Positions 28,501-39,256 of a stretch of 64,000 nucleotides of DNA are shown here, one piece after another. The position numbers and the translations under genes are program-made. The stretch's first letter is position 1; each line of letters opens with the position of its first letter. Below the pieces are notes generated by a model that was not told where the DNA came from, ran no database searches, and saw nothing but the letters and a program-made list of their open reading frames with translations. The stretch is from an uncultured Draconibacterium sp. (GTDB lineage Bacteria; Bacteroidota; Bacteroidia; Bacteroidales; Prolixibacteraceae): positions 2,955,001 through 3,019,000 of the forward strand of contig NZ_OY776414.1 of the NCBI RefSeq assembly GCF_963675585.1. The letters run 5' to 3'.

Positions 28501-29120
28501 TGTTTTCTAATAATTAAGTATGAACCTTTGGCGCCAGGTACTGAACCTTTAACCACTAATAAATTCTTTTCAGGCATAACTTTTACCACTTCCAGGTTTT
28601 CGATTGTAACGGTTTTGCCACCATCTCTACCTGCCATGCGCATACCTTTAAAAACACGTGAAGGCCAAGATGAAGCTCCGATAGAACCCGGTGCTCTTAA
28701 CCTGTTGTGCTGTCCGTGTGTTGCATCGTTTACACCACGGAAGTTGTGTCTTTTTACAACACCCTGGAAACCTTTTCCTTTTGAAACGCCAACGATGTCA
28801 ACATAATCCAATTCCTGGAAAATACCAACATTTACTTCTTGTCCCAATTCAAATTCTTCCTGAAACGTGTTGTGAAACTCTACTACTTTGCGCTTTGGAG
28901 ATACTCCGGCCTTTTTAAAGTGACCAAATTCAGCTTTTGTGGTGTGCTTTTCTTTTTTGTCACCATAAGCCAACTGAAGCGCTTCGTAGCCATCGGTTTC
29001 GTTGGTCTTCACTTGTGTAACAACACAAGGTCCGGCCTCAATCACAGTGCATGGGATGTTTTTCCCCTCAACACTGAATACGGATGTCATTCCGATTTTT
29101 TTTCCAATAATACCAGCCAT
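28491..29120 (-). CDS. rplC: 50S ribosomal protein L3
   Basis: 209 residues: [80 protein letters not shown]. Early assembly protein of the large subunit. Confidence 0.97.
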   Translation of the reverse strand: MAGIIGKKIGMTSVFSVEGKNIPCTVIEAGPCVVTQVKTNETDGYEALQLAYGDKKEKHTTKAEFGHFKKAGVSPKRKVVEFHNTFQEEFELGQEVNVGIFQELDYVDIVGVSKGKGFQGVVKRHNFRGVNDATHGQHNRLRAPGSIGASSWPSRVFKGMRMAGRDGGKTVTIENLEVVKVMPEKNLLVVKGSVPGAKGSYLIIRKQWN

Positions 29121-29141
29121 TTTTCGACTACTTTTAAATTA

Positions 29142-29447
29142 TCAAACTTTAATTTCTACTTCAACGCCACTTGGAAGCTCTAGCTTCATTAATGCGTCGA
29201 TTGTTTTAGCGGTTGAGCTATAAATGTCAATCAACCTCTTGTAAGAAGATAACTCGAACTGCTCCCTCGATTTTTTATTTACGAAGGTTGAACGTAATAC
29301 AGTAAATACTCTTCGGTGTGTAGGAAGTGGAATAGGACCACTTACTACTGCACCTGTAGTTTTTACAGTTTTTACGATTTTCTCAGCCGACTTGTCTACC
29401 AAGTTGTGATCGTACGATTTTAGCTTAATCCTGATCTTTTGACTCAT
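29142..29447 (-). CDS. rpsJ: 30S ribosomal protein S10
   Basis: 101 residues: [53 protein letters not shown]. Follows fusA by 18 bases, so the str and S10 operons are joined without a tuf gene between. Confidence 0.97.
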   Translation of the reverse strand: MSQKIRIKLKSYDHNLVDKSAEKIVKTVKTTGAVVSGPIPLPTHRRVFTVLRSTFVNKKSREQFELSSYKRLIDIYSSTAKTIDALMKLELPSGVEVEIKV

Positions 29448-29465
29448 AAGAGAAAATTGTTATAA

Positions 29466-31580
29466 TTATTTTAATAAATCTGTTTTACCTTGTACATCCT
29501 CAAGTACTTTCATGGCTAAACCTTTTGGTACTTCAGCGTAGTGGCTAAACTCCATTGAAGAAGTAGCTCTACCCGATGAAAGCGTACGTAATACGGTTAC
29601 ATAACCAAATTGCTCGGCCAATGGTACTTTTGCTGTAATAACCTTAGCACCGGCTTTATCAATCATTCCGGCTACTTCACCTCTACGGCGGTTTAAGTCA
29701 CCAATAATATCACCCATGTATTCTTCCGGAGTAACAATCTCCACTTTCATAATAGGCTCTAATAATTTTGGTCCCGCTTTTGAAGCTCCGTTACGGAATG
29801 CTTGTTTCGCACAAATCTCGAATGACAGTTGGTCTGAATCCACAGGGTGGAACGAACCGTCAATCAATGTTACTTTTAAACTATCAACCTGGAATCCGGC
29901 AAGAGGTCCGTTTCTTAAAGCTTCGGTGAAACCTTTTTGTACCGAAGGAATATATTCTTTTGGAATACGTCCACCTTTTACTTCATCAACAAACTCCAAA
30001 CCTTGTTTTCCTTCTTCACATGGTTCGATTTTAACGATGATATCAGCAAATTTACCACGACCACCAGTTTGTTTTTTGAATACTTCACGGAATTCAAGTG
30101 CTTGACTAATCGCTTCTTTGTATGCAACCTGAGGTGCTCCCTGATTACATTCAACTTTAAATTCGCGACGTAAACGGTCAACAAGAATTTCAAGGTGAAG
30201 CTCACCCATTCCACGAATTACAGTTTGACCTGAATCTTCGTCGGTATGTACCTGGAAAGTTGGATCTTCTTCAGCCAGTTTGGCCAAACCGTTTCCAAGT
30301 TTATCCACATCTTTTTGCGATTTAGGCTCAATTGCCACACCAATTACCGGTTCAGGGAAGTCCATGCTTTCCAGAACAATTGGGTGTTTGATATCACAAA
30401 GTGTATCTCCGGTACGAATATTTTTAAAACCTACTGCTGCACAAATATCACCTGCTTCGATTACATCTTTTGCATTTTGTTTATTTGAGTGCATTTGGAA
30501 CAAACGAGAAATACGTTCTTTTTTACCAGTACGAGTATTCAACATTGTACCACCAGCTTCGATTTTACCTGAGTAAACTCGCATAAAACACAATCTACCA
30601 ACAAATGGGTCGGTTGCAATTTTAAATGCTAATGCTGCAAATGGTTCTTCAACGTCAGCGTGACGAGCAATCACTTTATCAGTTCCTGGCTCAACACCTT
30701 TAATATCACCACTATCAAGCGGACTTGGCAAGAATGCACATACATTGTCTAATAAACGTTGTACACCTTTATTTTTGAAAGCTGATCCACACATCATTGG
30801 AATAATTACTCCTTCTAATGTTGCTTTACGAATTACAGCCATCATTTCTTCTTTGGTAATTGAATCCGGATCTTCGAAATAACGCTCTAAAAGTGCATCA
30901 TCTACTTCAGCTACCGATTCTACCAATTTACCTCTCCACTCTTCAGCTTGTTCAACTAAATCTTCAGGAATTTCTTCCAGACTATATGTTGTACCTTTGT
31001 TCTCATCATCAAACCAGCGAACTGCTTTCATTTCGATAAGGTCGATAACCCCTTCGAATTTTTCTTCAGCACCGATTGGAATTTGAACTGGTACAGGGTT
31101 AGCGCCAAGTTTTTCGATAATATCGTTGTATACACCGAAGAAATCAGCACCTGAACGGTCCATTTTGTTTACGAATGCAATACGTGGAACACCATATTTT
31201 TCAGCCTGACGCCAAACGGTTTCCGATTGCGCTTCAACACCACCTACAGCACAGAAAAGTGCAACAGTACCATCAAGAATACGTAACGAACGCTCAACCT
31301 CTACAGTAAAGTCAACGTGTCCGGGAGTATCAATGATGTTAATTTTATGCTCTACATCTTTATAATTCCAGAAAGTAGTAGTTGCAGCCGAAGTAATAGT
31401 AATACCTCTTTCCTGCTCCTGCTCCATCCAGTCCATAGTAGCAGCGCCATCATGCACTTCACCAATACGGTGTGTTAAACCGGTATAATATAAAATACGC
31501 TCCGACACAGTTGTTTTACCTGCATCGATGTGCGCCATAATACCAATATTCCTTGTATATTTCAGATCTTGCTTAGCCAT
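29466..31580 (-). CDS. fusA: Elongation factor G
   Basis: 704-residue translocase GTPase with canonical motifs: G1 [10 protein letters not shown]2 region [11 protein letters not shown]3 DTPGHVD with the catalytic His, and G4 NKMD. All five EF-G domains are present, ending [13 protein letters not shown]. This is the housekeeping EF-G; a divergent paralogue lies at 52996. Confidence 0.97.
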   Translation of the reverse strand: MAKQDLKYTRNIGIMAHIDAGKTTVSERILYYTGLTHRIGEVHDGAATMDWMEQEQERGITITSAATTTFWNYKDVEHKINIIDTPGHVDFTVEVERSLRILDGTVALFCAVGGVEAQSETVWRQAEKYGVPRIAFVNKMDRSGADFFGVYNDIIEKLGANPVPVQIPIGAEEKFEGVIDLIEMKAVRWFDDENKGTTYSLEEIPEDLVEQAEEWRGKLVESVAEVDDALLERYFEDPDSITKEEMMAVIRKATLEGVIIPMMCGSAFKNKGVQRLLDNVCAFLPSPLDSGDIKGVEPGTDKVIARHADVEEPFAALAFKIATDPFVGRLCFMRVYSGKIEAGGTMLNTRTGKKERISRLFQMHSNKQNAKDVIEAGDICAAVGFKNIRTGDTLCDIKHPIVLESMDFPEPVIGVAIEPKSQKDVDKLGNGLAKLAEEDPTFQVHTDEDSGQTVIRGMGELHLEILVDRLRREFKVECNQGAPQVAYKEAISQALEFREVFKKQTGGRGKFADIIVKIEPCEEGKQGLEFVDEVKGGRIPKEYIPSVQKGFTEALRNGPLAGFQVDSLKVTLIDGSFHPVDSDQLSFEICAKQAFRNGASKAGPKLLEPIMKVEIVTPEEYMGDIIGDLNRRRGEVAGMIDKAGAKVITAKVPLAEQFGYVTVLRTLSSGRATSSMEFSHYAEVPKGLAMKVLEDVQGKTDLLK

Positions 31581-31621
31581 TTTTTACCAATTTTCTAATT
31601 TCTACTAAACTATTTACTAAA

Positions 31622-32098
31622 CTAAAATCTGAAGTGTGCGAATGCACGGTTAGCTTCGGCCATACGGTGAGTATCTTCTTTTTTCTTGTAAGCACCACCT
31701 TCTTCGTTGTATGCAGCAACAATTTCTGCAGACAATTTATCAGCCATTGATTTGCCTGAACGTTTACGAGCAAACAAAATCATATTTTTAATACTGATTG
31801 ATTGTTTTCTCTCCGGACGAACTTCCATTGGCACCTGAAAAGTAGCACCACCTACACGGCGGCTTTTTACCTCAACTGCAGGAGTAATGTTCTCCAATGC
31901 TTTTTTCCAAACATCAAGAGGAGACAACTCAGTATCTTTAACTCTTTTTTCTACCATTTCAATAGCCTCGTAAAATACGGTGTAGGCTGTTGATTTTTTA
32001 CCGTCAACCATTAGGTCATTCACAAACCTGGTTACTAAAGTGTCGTTGAATTTTGGATCCGGCAAAAGGATCCTCTTCTTTGGTTTCGACTTTCTCAT
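31622..32098 (-). CDS. rpsG: 30S ribosomal protein S7
   Basis: 158 residues: [58 protein letters not shown] and [13 protein letters not shown]. Codons 8-12 (KRILL) fall in a 13-base segment that is complementary to the leader upstream. Confidence 0.97.
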   Translation of the reverse strand: MRKSKPKKRILLPDPKFNDTLVTRFVNDLMVDGKKSTAYTVFYEAIEMVEKRVKDTELSPLDVWKKALENITPAVEVKSRRVGGATFQVPMEVRPERKQSISIKNMILFARKRSGKSMADKLSAEIVAAYNEEGGAYKKKEDTHRMAEANRAFAHFRF

Positions 32099-32183
32099 TT
32101 TAAAACTTTTTAGCGTTATCTAAATCGGCTGCCCTAAGGCGGTCTTCAATTTTCCTCCGGAAGACATTCTAAGAGGATCCTTT
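32065..32183 (-). promoter_or_regulatory. Possible folded rpsL-rpsG intercistronic leader
   Basis: AAGAGGATCCTTT (32171-32183 on the plus strand) and AAAGGATCCTCTT (32065-32077, inside the rpsG start) are perfect 13-bp complements. A smaller stem GTCTTC/GAAGAC lies between them. Folding would cover the rpsG start. In E. coli the S12-S7 intercistronic region is the S7 autoregulation site; equivalence here is inferred. Confidence 0.45.
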
Positions 32184-32239
32184 ACTCAACCAAACCACTA
32201 GAAATAACAATAGTTAATTACTCTTTTTTACTTTTCTGT

Positions 32240-32614
32240 TTATTTTTTCGGTCTTTTAGCACCGTACTTCGAACGACGTTGCGTACGTCCTTCAACACCT
32301 GCTGTATCCAAAGCACCACGAATTAAGTGATAACGAACACCTGGAAGGTCTTTTACCCTACCTCCACGAACAAGCACGATTGAGTGCTCCTGTAGATTGT
32401 GGCCTTCTCCCGGAATGTAAGCATTCACTTCTTTTCCATTGGTTAACCTCACCCTGGCTACCTTACGCATTGCTGAGTTAGGTTTTTTAGGTGTAGTTGT
32501 ATAAACACGAACACATACTCCACGACGTTGTGGGCATGAATCTAAAGCCGGAGACTTACTTTTCTCCACTTTACTTTGTCTTCCTTTTCTAACTAACTGT
32601 GAAATAGTTGGCAT
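32240..32614 (-). CDS. rpsL: 30S ribosomal protein S12
   Basis: 124 residues: [57 protein letters not shown]. The streptomycin-relevant lysine in TPKKPNS is wild type. First gene of the supercluster, with a consensus promoter 49 bases upstream. Confidence 0.97.
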   Translation of the reverse strand: MPTISQLVRKGRQSKVEKSKSPALDSCPQRRGVCVRVYTTTPKKPNSAMRKVARVRLTNGKEVNAYIPGEGHNLQEHSIVLVRGGRVKDLPGVRYHLIRGALDTAGVEGRTQRRSKYGAKRPKK

Positions 32615-32662
32615 AACTACCTGTTTTTTATATAGTTAATAATCTTTTCTCAAAATGGACTG

Positions 32663-32692
32663 CAAAACTATGCAAAAATCCTTAATAATCAA
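32663..32692 (-). promoter_or_regulatory. Bacteroidota-type promoter of the str operon
   Basis: On the minus strand TTG (32692-32690), a 19-base spacer and TAGTTTTG (32670-32663), an exact fit to TTG-N19-TAnnTTTG. The start site should lie near 32656, giving a 5' leader of about 40 bases before rpsL. The rest of the 32615-33003 gap holds AGATTGATT-type simple repeats (about 32800-32930) and no gene. Confidence 0.7.
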
Positions 32693-33003
32693 TCGTTTCG
32701 GGACGAAAATGCATACTTTCCCCTTAAAACGGCTCGCAAAAGTACGATTTTTAATTAAATTACAATAGCATTTAAACTTTTTTTTCAAAAAATTAAGATT
32801 GGAATAGATTGAGAGAGAGGGATGTTAGAAGTTGAAATCCGGAAGTTGAAAGTGCGTAGTTGGAAGCCGGTGAAGAACTATAAATAACGATTGATTGAGA
32901 TTGATAAAAGATTGTTGGAGATTGATTAAATAAACGCTTCCCTTAGTTTCTCCCATAAAAACCTACACTTCTTGACCTCCAAGCATCGAACACTGAATAC
33001 TGT

Positions 33004-34308
33004 CTACTGATTCACTCTTTCTTTCCACAAAGCTTTTAGCGGATTAAAAAAGCGCTGTATCAAACGTAGGTCTTCTGTAATAATTTCAGCCTGCCCCATT
33101 AATTGATTTTGCATTTGCAGGTTATTACCGTAATTGGTTACCAGCCCATTGGGAAACTCCACCTCTACCATATAAAAATTATCCTCTGGCACGAGCGATA
33201 CGCTTTTTACTTTGCCCCGAACAAGCCCAAATTCCATGTACGGATAGTTGTCGAATTTAACGTTAACATCGAGCCCCTCTTTTACTTTCCCTGATCCACG
33301 CACAGGCAATTCAACTTTCCCAATAACTTCACCAACATCACCGGGCACAATGGTAAAAGCACGATCACCTTCGTTCAGGTTTTGATTTTCGGCATAAAAG
33401 TTATTAAACGAAACAACTCCATTAATTGGCGACCGAATCAAAAATGTAAGATTCCAGTTACTTACTTCGCTTTTTAAATTATTAAAGGCTTCAATGATTG
33501 CCGACTCATACTGAATTTTATTATCATGAAACTCTTTGTCGTTTTCGATAATTCGCTGATCAAGTTCACTAATATCTATTTGTTTTTGTGCCAAATCGGA
33601 TCGCAGTCCATCCAGCTCCGATTTCTTTGATAACATTTCAGACTCTGCTTTTTCGAGCTCTGTATTCGAAACAACTTCGCCGGCAAGTAACTTTTTCTGA
33701 CGTTCGTAATTTCGTTGCTTAATTTGGTATTCTTTGTCAACTGCTACTTTTTGTTCCCACAGCCTGTCGTATAATATTCGTGCATTTTTTAACTGATCTC
33801 TATACGACTCTTCTTTTAATTTATAATAATTGCGTTGATTAAATTCATACAACTCTTCGTACTTCGTTAAAAACTGCGAATAATATTCCTGAAGTGTTCC
33901 AAGTTGCAGGCTTTTATTAAATCTCGTGTCAACCGAAAAGTTCAGCGTATCAAACGATGGCTGTATCATTGAAATTAAATCATCCAGTTCCAGCACATCG
34001 TTGTAATCTGCAGGATTTTCAATCAAAGCAATCATTTGCCCCGACTCAACCTTGTCTTTATCCTTTACAAAAAGTTTATGGATTTTACCTGTTGCCCTGG
34101 CCACCAAAGTTGCCGGTGGATTTTCAGTTGTAACTACAATGTTCGATCGTAAAATATCGGGATAATGAAAAACAAACGAGAAGATAATAATCAATGCAAA
34201 AATAGCTGCAAAAACCAGAACACCATAACGCACCAGTCCCGAAGGAACTCCCCCAAGAATTTCCTGAACTTCGCCCGATCGTATTTCTATTTTTTTATCG
34301 TCTGTCAT
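33004..34308 (-). CDS. HlyD-family secretion adaptor (membrane fusion protein)
   Basis: 434 residues. Cytoplasmic N-tail, one membrane helix (about residues 27-49), a lipoyl-type half (ATLVARATGKIHKLFVKDKDKVESGQMIALIENP), a long coiled coil (about 130-280) and the second lipoyl/beta-barrel part (RSPINGVVSFNNFYAENQNLNEGD). It bridges an inner-membrane ABC exporter to an outer-membrane channel. It follows the C39-peptidase ABC exporter by 27 bases and is its partner. No TolC-like gene is in the window. Confidence 0.88.
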   Translation of the reverse strand: MTDDKKIEIRSGEVQEILGGVPSGLVRYGVLVFAAIFALIIIFSFVFHYPDILRSNIVVTTENPPATLVARATGKIHKLFVKDKDKVESGQMIALIENPADYNDVLELDDLISMIQPSFDTLNFSVDTRFNKSLQLGTLQEYYSQFLTKYEELYEFNQRNYYKLKEESYRDQLKNARILYDRLWEQKVAVDKEYQIKQRNYERQKKLLAGEVVSNTELEKAESEMLSKKSELDGLRSDLAQKQIDISELDQRIIENDKEFHDNKIQYESAIIEAFNNLKSEVSNWNLTFLIRSPINGVVSFNNFYAENQNLNEGDRAFTIVPGDVGEVIGKVELPVRGSGKVKEGLDVNVKFDNYPYMEFGLVRGKVKSVSLVPEDNFYMVEVEFPNGLVTNYGNNLQMQNQLMGQAEIITEDLRLIQRFFNPLKALWKERVNQ

Positions 34309-34335
34309 TTGTCAATAGTCAATAGTCATTGATCA

Positions 34336-36525
34336 TTAGTTCCCCAACTCAAGCTGGTTTTTCACCAATTCAAAATATTTCCCTTTTTTGGCAATCAGTT
34401 CTTCATGATTTCCGCGCTCCACAATTTCACCTGCTTCGAGTACGACAATCTGGTCGGCATTTTTTACCGTACTTAAGCGGTGTGCCACAACAACCACCGT
34501 TTTTCCTTTCGAAAACTTATCCATGTTTTCCATAATCATTTTTTCATTATTGGCATCAAGAGCATTGGTTGCCTCATCCAAAAACAGGTATTTTGGCGAT
34601 TTATAAATGGCGCGCGCAATTAATATACGTTGCTTCTGTCCCTGACTCAGCCCCACTCCTTCCTGTCCAATTTTTGTATTGTAACTTAAAGGAAGCGATT
34701 CGATGTAATCCTGAATATTTGCCATTTTTACTGCATTCAACAAACGCGTTTCATCCACCAGTTCATCGTTTACAATAATATTTTTGGCAATACTATCCGA
34801 AAAAATAAAACCATCCTGCATGACAACGCCGCAACTGTTTCTCCACATTTTTGGAGAAAAATTTGCAAGTCGTGTACCGCCAATTTTTATGTCGCCACTG
34901 CCCGGAGGATAAAATCCTAGTAATAACTTAATCAGAGTAGTTTTTCCACTTCCACTGGTTCCTACAATGGCAGTTACTTTATTTTCAGGAATTTCGAGAT
35001 TAATATTATTTAATACTTTCGGAGAACGAGGTCCTTCGTATTGAAATACCAGGTTCGAAACTGAAATATCTTTTTTCTCGGGTAAAAGTTTAACGTTTGC
35101 AGCACTGGCTTCGCTTTCATCCTTTTTATCATGAATTTCAGCCAAACGCTCCAAACTAATTTTTGCGTCCTGTGCATTGTGCATAAAACTAATTAACTGG
35201 CGAAGCGGAGAATTTAACTGCCCTATTATATATTGTATAGCCAACATCATACCTAATGTCAACTCACCATTTACAACCGCAGTTGCCGATATAATAACAA
35301 TAAGTATGTTTTTTGTTTCATTTATAAAAACCGATCCGGCATCCTGGTACTGTTGCAGCGACAAACTTTTTACGCTCACTTTAAACAATCCGGCCTGAAC
35401 ACGCTCCCACTCCCAACGTTTTTCCTTTTCGTAGTTGTTCAGTTTAATTTCCTGCATCCCATTTATTATCTGTATCAGTTTACTCTGATTTTCAGAAAGT
35501 TTTGAAAAACGTTTAAAATCGAGCTCGCGACGGCGTTTCATAAAAATGTAAATCCATGCAAAATAAAGCGCCGATCCCAACAGGAAGATAAAAAAGATGG
35601 TCCAGCTGTAAATGGCCAAAACGATGGCAAAAATTACCAAACTAAATACCGAGAACAAAACGCCTATGGACTGTGCGGTTAAAAAACGTTCAATTCGGTC
35701 GTGATCTTCAATACGTTGCAAAATATCGCCAATCATTTTCGAATCGAAAAAGCCCAGTGGCAATTTCATTAATTTGATCAAAAAATCGGAAATGATTGAA
35801 ATATTAATTCGGGTACTTATGTGAAGTAAAATCCACGAGCGTATAAACTCAACCGACATCCGGCTAATAAACAAAACCAACTGCGCAATAAGCACCAAAT
35901 ATATAAATCCGATATCCTGATTATTGATACCAATGTCGACTACGCTTTGGGTAAGAAAAGGCAAAACCAGTTGAATTAAACTCCCGAGGAAAAAACCCAA
36001 AATAAGTTGAATGACGAGCTTTTTGTATGGTTTCAGGTAATTCAGCACAAAACGGAATCCGGTACGACTCACCTTTTCATCGGCTTCGTTGTAAAAGTCG
36101 GGAGATGGTTGCAACAACAAACAAATCCCTTTCTCTTCGCCATTTGCAACCGTTGAAATCCAGTGTTCACAAAACTCTTTTTCAGAATATTCCAAACGGC
36201 CAAAAGCCGGGTCGGCCACCAACACTTTGCCTTTGTGAAACTTGTACACCACCACAAAGTGCTCTTGCCCCCAATGTACAATACATGGCAGAGGCGCCTC
36301 CTTTTTTAGCTGCTCAAAGGTAATTTTTACACCCATCGACCGCATTCCGATCGACTCGGCAGCATCGCTGATTCCAAGCAAGGATACACCCTCCCGGGTA
36401 ATGTATGATTTTTCGCGAAGTGATTCGGTGCTAAAATGTTTCCCGTAATATTTGGCCACCATACGCAAACAGGTGGGACCACAATCCATGGCATCAAACT
36501 GCTGAAAAAACGGGAACTTTGACAT
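34336..36525 (-). CDS. Peptidase C39-containing ABC exporter
   Basis: 729 residues in three parts. The N-terminal C39 protease has FDAMDCGPTCLRM (Cys15), EHFVVVYKF (His) and VADPAFG (Asp); it cleaves double-glycine leaders. Six membrane helices follow (about residues 165-440), then an ABC ATPase with Walker A GTSGSGKTT, signature LSQGQKQRI and Walker B LFLDEATNALD. All catalytic residues are present. It exports and matures a peptide substrate together with the HlyD-type protein downstream. No obvious double-glycine precursor gene is next to it. Confidence 0.92.
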   Translation of the reverse strand: MSKFPFFQQFDAMDCGPTCLRMVAKYYGKHFSTESLREKSYITREGVSLLGISDAAESIGMRSMGVKITFEQLKKEAPLPCIVHWGQEHFVVVYKFHKGKVLVADPAFGRLEYSEKEFCEHWISTVANGEEKGICLLLQPSPDFYNEADEKVSRTGFRFVLNYLKPYKKLVIQLILGFFLGSLIQLVLPFLTQSVVDIGINNQDIGFIYLVLIAQLVLFISRMSVEFIRSWILLHISTRINISIISDFLIKLMKLPLGFFDSKMIGDILQRIEDHDRIERFLTAQSIGVLFSVFSLVIFAIVLAIYSWTIFFIFLLGSALYFAWIYIFMKRRRELDFKRFSKLSENQSKLIQIINGMQEIKLNNYEKEKRWEWERVQAGLFKVSVKSLSLQQYQDAGSVFINETKNILIVIISATAVVNGELTLGMMLAIQYIIGQLNSPLRQLISFMHNAQDAKISLERLAEIHDKKDESEASAANVKLLPEKKDISVSNLVFQYEGPRSPKVLNNINLEIPENKVTAIVGTSGSGKTTLIKLLLGFYPPGSGDIKIGGTRLANFSPKMWRNSCGVVMQDGFIFSDSIAKNIIVNDELVDETRLLNAVKMANIQDYIESLPLSYNTKIGQEGVGLSQGQKQRILIARAIYKSPKYLFLDEATNALDANNEKMIMENMDKFSKGKTVVVVAHRLSTVKNADQIVVLEAGEIVERGNHEELIAKKGKYFELVKNQLELGN

Positions 36526-36596
36526 AATCAGGTTTTGAGTTGGAAAGATAGAAAAAAAAATGTGTGATAAAATAGAATAAATCCCCTACTTATGAA

Positions 36597-36887
36597 CTAC
36601 ACAATGAGGAAAACTATAAAAAGCAAGGCAGGCAAAAATCCGAGCAAAGCCAGTTGTCTGGCCTTGGTCTGGTACTTTTCTTTGTCGTTCAAGTAGTAAA
36701 AAATACCAATGGGCAAAAGTGCTATCGACAAACTCACTCCTACAAAATTAAAAAACTCGTCGCGATCGCTTAAAAACGAAAGCCGATGCACACCCTCGTC
36801 GAAATACCAAATGCAGGCCGATAACACTGTTGCAATTAAAATACTTACAATGGGAAAAATCCGGCAACAAAGTTTGTTATTTGTCAT
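36597..36887 (-). CDS. Small three-helix membrane protein of unknown function
   Basis: About 96 residues from the ATG at 36887 (MTNNKLCCRIF); an upstream ATG at 36902 adds five residues. Three hydrophobic segments are seen (about 10-27, 46-65 and 77-95), with a loop DRDEFFNF. No named family is recognised. It lies upstream of the exporter on the same strand, 71 bases away, and may be co-transcribed with it. Confidence 0.55.
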   Translation of the reverse strand: MTNNKLCCRIFPIVSILIATVLSACIWYFDEGVHRLSFLSDRDEFFNFVGVSLSIALLPIGIFYYLNDKEKYQTKARQLALLGFLPALLFIVFLIV

Positions 36888-36980
36888 GGTGCAATTTAGC
36901 AAAGTGAAAATTAACCAACAAAAATAATTAGTAGCAGGAGCATGAAAAGTTATTATCTTGCAATTTGAAAAAAGGGATGC

Positions 36981-37664
36981 ATGAAGATTCTCATTATCGA
37001 AGATGAAAAAGCCTTATCGGATGCCATGTTTCAATACCTGACCGACGAAGGTTATGTGTGTGAAACAGCCTATGATTTTAACACTGCAGCCGAAAACATT
37101 GAGCTGCATTCATATGATTGTATTTTGGTAGATATTAATCTGCCCGGAGGCAGCGGGCTCGATCTTATCCGTTCGGTAAAAAACGACAATAAAAAAATGG
37201 GGATTATCATAATTTCGGCCCGCGATTCGCTGGACAACAGAATTGAAGGACTGGAAATTGGTGCCGACAACTACCTCACAAAACCCTTTCATCTGGCCGA
37301 GTTAAATGCTCACCTAAAATCGATTAACCGCAGAATTAATTTCGACGGCAATAACCAGGTTCTCGTAAATGAAATAAAAATCCTACCCGATTCGCACCAG
37401 GTTTTTGTGCACGACAAAGAATTACAACTCACAAAAAAAGAATATGAATTGCTCCAGTTTTTTGTGGCAAACAAAAACAAAGTAATTACAAAAACCGGTT
37501 TGGCTGAACACCTTTGGGGCGACTACATGGACATTGCCGATTCGTTTGATTTTATATACGGACACATAAAAAACCTGCGCAAAAAACTGATAAAAAAAGG
37601 GTGCGCCGATTATATAAAAACCATTTATGGTGTGGGTTACAAATTTGATCTCACCAATAACTAA
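36981..37664 (+). CDS. OmpR-family response regulator
   Basis: 227 residues. The receiver domain has acidic pocket EDE (7-9), phospho-acceptor Asp51 in ILVDINLP, the conserved Thr/Ser region IIISARD and Lys in YLTKPF. The C-terminal winged helix (about 130-225) ends KTIYGVGYKFDL, typical of OmpR/PhoB. It pairs with the kinase 34 bases downstream. Targets are unknown; the divergent small membrane protein and exporter are candidates by position only. Confidence 0.93.
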   Translation: MKILIIEDEKALSDAMFQYLTDEGYVCETAYDFNTAAENIELHSYDCILVDINLPGGSGLDLIRSVKNDNKKMGIIIISARDSLDNRIEGLEIGADNYLTKPFHLAELNAHLKSINRRINFDGNNQVLVNEIKILPDSHQVFVHDKELQLTKKEYELLQFFVANKNKVITKTGLAEHLWGDYMDIADSFDFIYGHIKNLRKKLIKKGCADYIKTIYGVGYKFDLTNN

Positions 37665-37698
37665 CTACAAGTAAATTTTCTGAAAACAAAAAGCCACA

Positions 37699-38961
37699 AT
37701 GAAGCTACTTACCAAAATAAGTTTAAACTTTCTTTCCATATCGCTATTTATTTTTCTGGTAGGATTGATTGTGTTTTATTTTGTGCTTCGTCAGCAGGTG
37801 AACGAAAACATAAACATTGAACTGGAGAAAAGGCAAACTTCCATTCAAAACCAGATGCATTCGGCACACGGAGCTCCATCGGCGCCATCGGGGATAGAAC
37901 AAAAAATTGTAATTGAACCCATAAGTGGAGAAATGCTTCCACAGAAAAGTTATTCTGACACGTTGATTTTTGACACTGAAACCAACCGATACATCGCTTA
38001 CCGCCAATTACAATTTATAACTGAAATAAACCAGCAAAAATATCTGGTTAAAATCTTCAAATCGCACGCCGAAACCGACAACCTCATTGTTCGGATTATT
38101 TTGTTGATGACTGTTTTAGTAGTGGCTCTAATTTTGGGACTATTAATATTAAACCGACACATTTCTCAAAAAACGTGGAAATCGTTTTATTTCACCATTA
38201 ATAAAATAAAGAATTACGATTTAAACTTGCACGAAGATTTTTTGCTTCAGGAAACCGATATTAAAGAGTTTAACGACTTAAACAGCGTGCTGACTTCGAT
38301 GACCGAAAGAATCAAAGAAGATTACTACAACCTGAAGGAATACACCGAAAATGCCTCGCACGAGTTGCAAACTCCCATTGCTGTAATTATTTCAAAAATG
38401 GAATTGTTGCTTCAGTCGGAATACCTTAAGGAAAAGGAATTAAAAACGATAAGCGATGCCTACGAAGCAAGCACAAAACTCTCTCGTTTAACCAACACTT
38501 TACTGCTACTTTCGAAAATTGGAAACCGGCAATTCCCCGAAGTGGAGAAAGTGGATTTCAAAAATATAATTGAAAATCAACTACAGGATCTGGAAGAGGT
38601 AATCGACGCTAAAAGAATCACAATTCAAGGACCCGACAACAGCCATTTAACTGAAATGAATCCTTATTTAGCTGAAATCCTGATTTCGAACCTGATTAAA
38701 AATGCCATCCGACACAACAAAAAAAACGGTATCATTTCATTTTCTATAACCGAAAAACAGTTGCTTGTTGCCAATAGCGGAGATGAAATCACGGGCGATC
38801 CTGACCAACTTTTTAAGCGTTTTTACAAAGCCTCCTCTTCCGATAGTTCTGTCGGTTTGGGTTTGGCAATTGTTCAAAAAATATGCGAGGTTTCAGGTTT
38901 TAATGCTGTCTATTCTTTTGAAAACAAAATGCACAATTTCACCATTCATTTTGAAGCTTAA
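37699..38961 (+). CDS. Sensor histidine kinase
   Basis: 420 residues. Two membrane helices (about 8-29 and 131-150) enclose a periplasmic sensor of about 100 residues. H-box ENASHELQTPIAV with His221; N-box LISNLIKNAIRHN; G-box SSVGLGLAIVQKI. It phosphorylates the OmpR-type regulator encoded just upstream. The DNA from 38962 to 39256 holds a direct repeat TTTTCTACAGA before hemA but no gene. Confidence 0.93.
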   Translation: MKLLTKISLNFLSISLFIFLVGLIVFYFVLRQQVNENINIELEKRQTSIQNQMHSAHGAPSAPSGIEQKIVIEPISGEMLPQKSYSDTLIFDTETNRYIAYRQLQFITEINQQKYLVKIFKSHAETDNLIVRIILLMTVLVVALILGLLILNRHISQKTWKSFYFTINKIKNYDLNLHEDFLLQETDIKEFNDLNSVLTSMTERIKEDYYNLKEYTENASHELQTPIAVIISKMELLLQSEYLKEKELKTISDAYEASTKLSRLTNTLLLLSKIGNRQFPEVEKVDFKNIIENQLQDLEEVIDAKRITIQGPDNSHLTEMNPYLAEILISNLIKNAIRHNKKNGIISFSITEKQLLVANSGDEITGDPDQLFKRFYKASSSDSSVGLGLAIVQKICEVSGFNAVYSFENKMHNFTIHFEA

Positions 38962-39256
38962 TTCCACAAAAAACAGCAATTGATTAATATCAATTTGATT
39001 TAAATAAAGCAAACTATTGCGAATAATCCTACAACTAAGCGAAACAGCAACAACTACACCATCCCACTGTTTTACTGCAACTTAAAGCAATTCAAACTCA
39101 GTCCATTTCGAATTTTACAGAACTTAAGCTCTTCTTATTCAAACGCACTTTTCCCCTTTTCATTTAGCGCTTTGGTAAATCTGAATTTTTCTACAGATTT
39201 TCTACAGATTGTTTTAATAATATTGATGCTGAAATCAATAGAAAAGAACAACAAGT

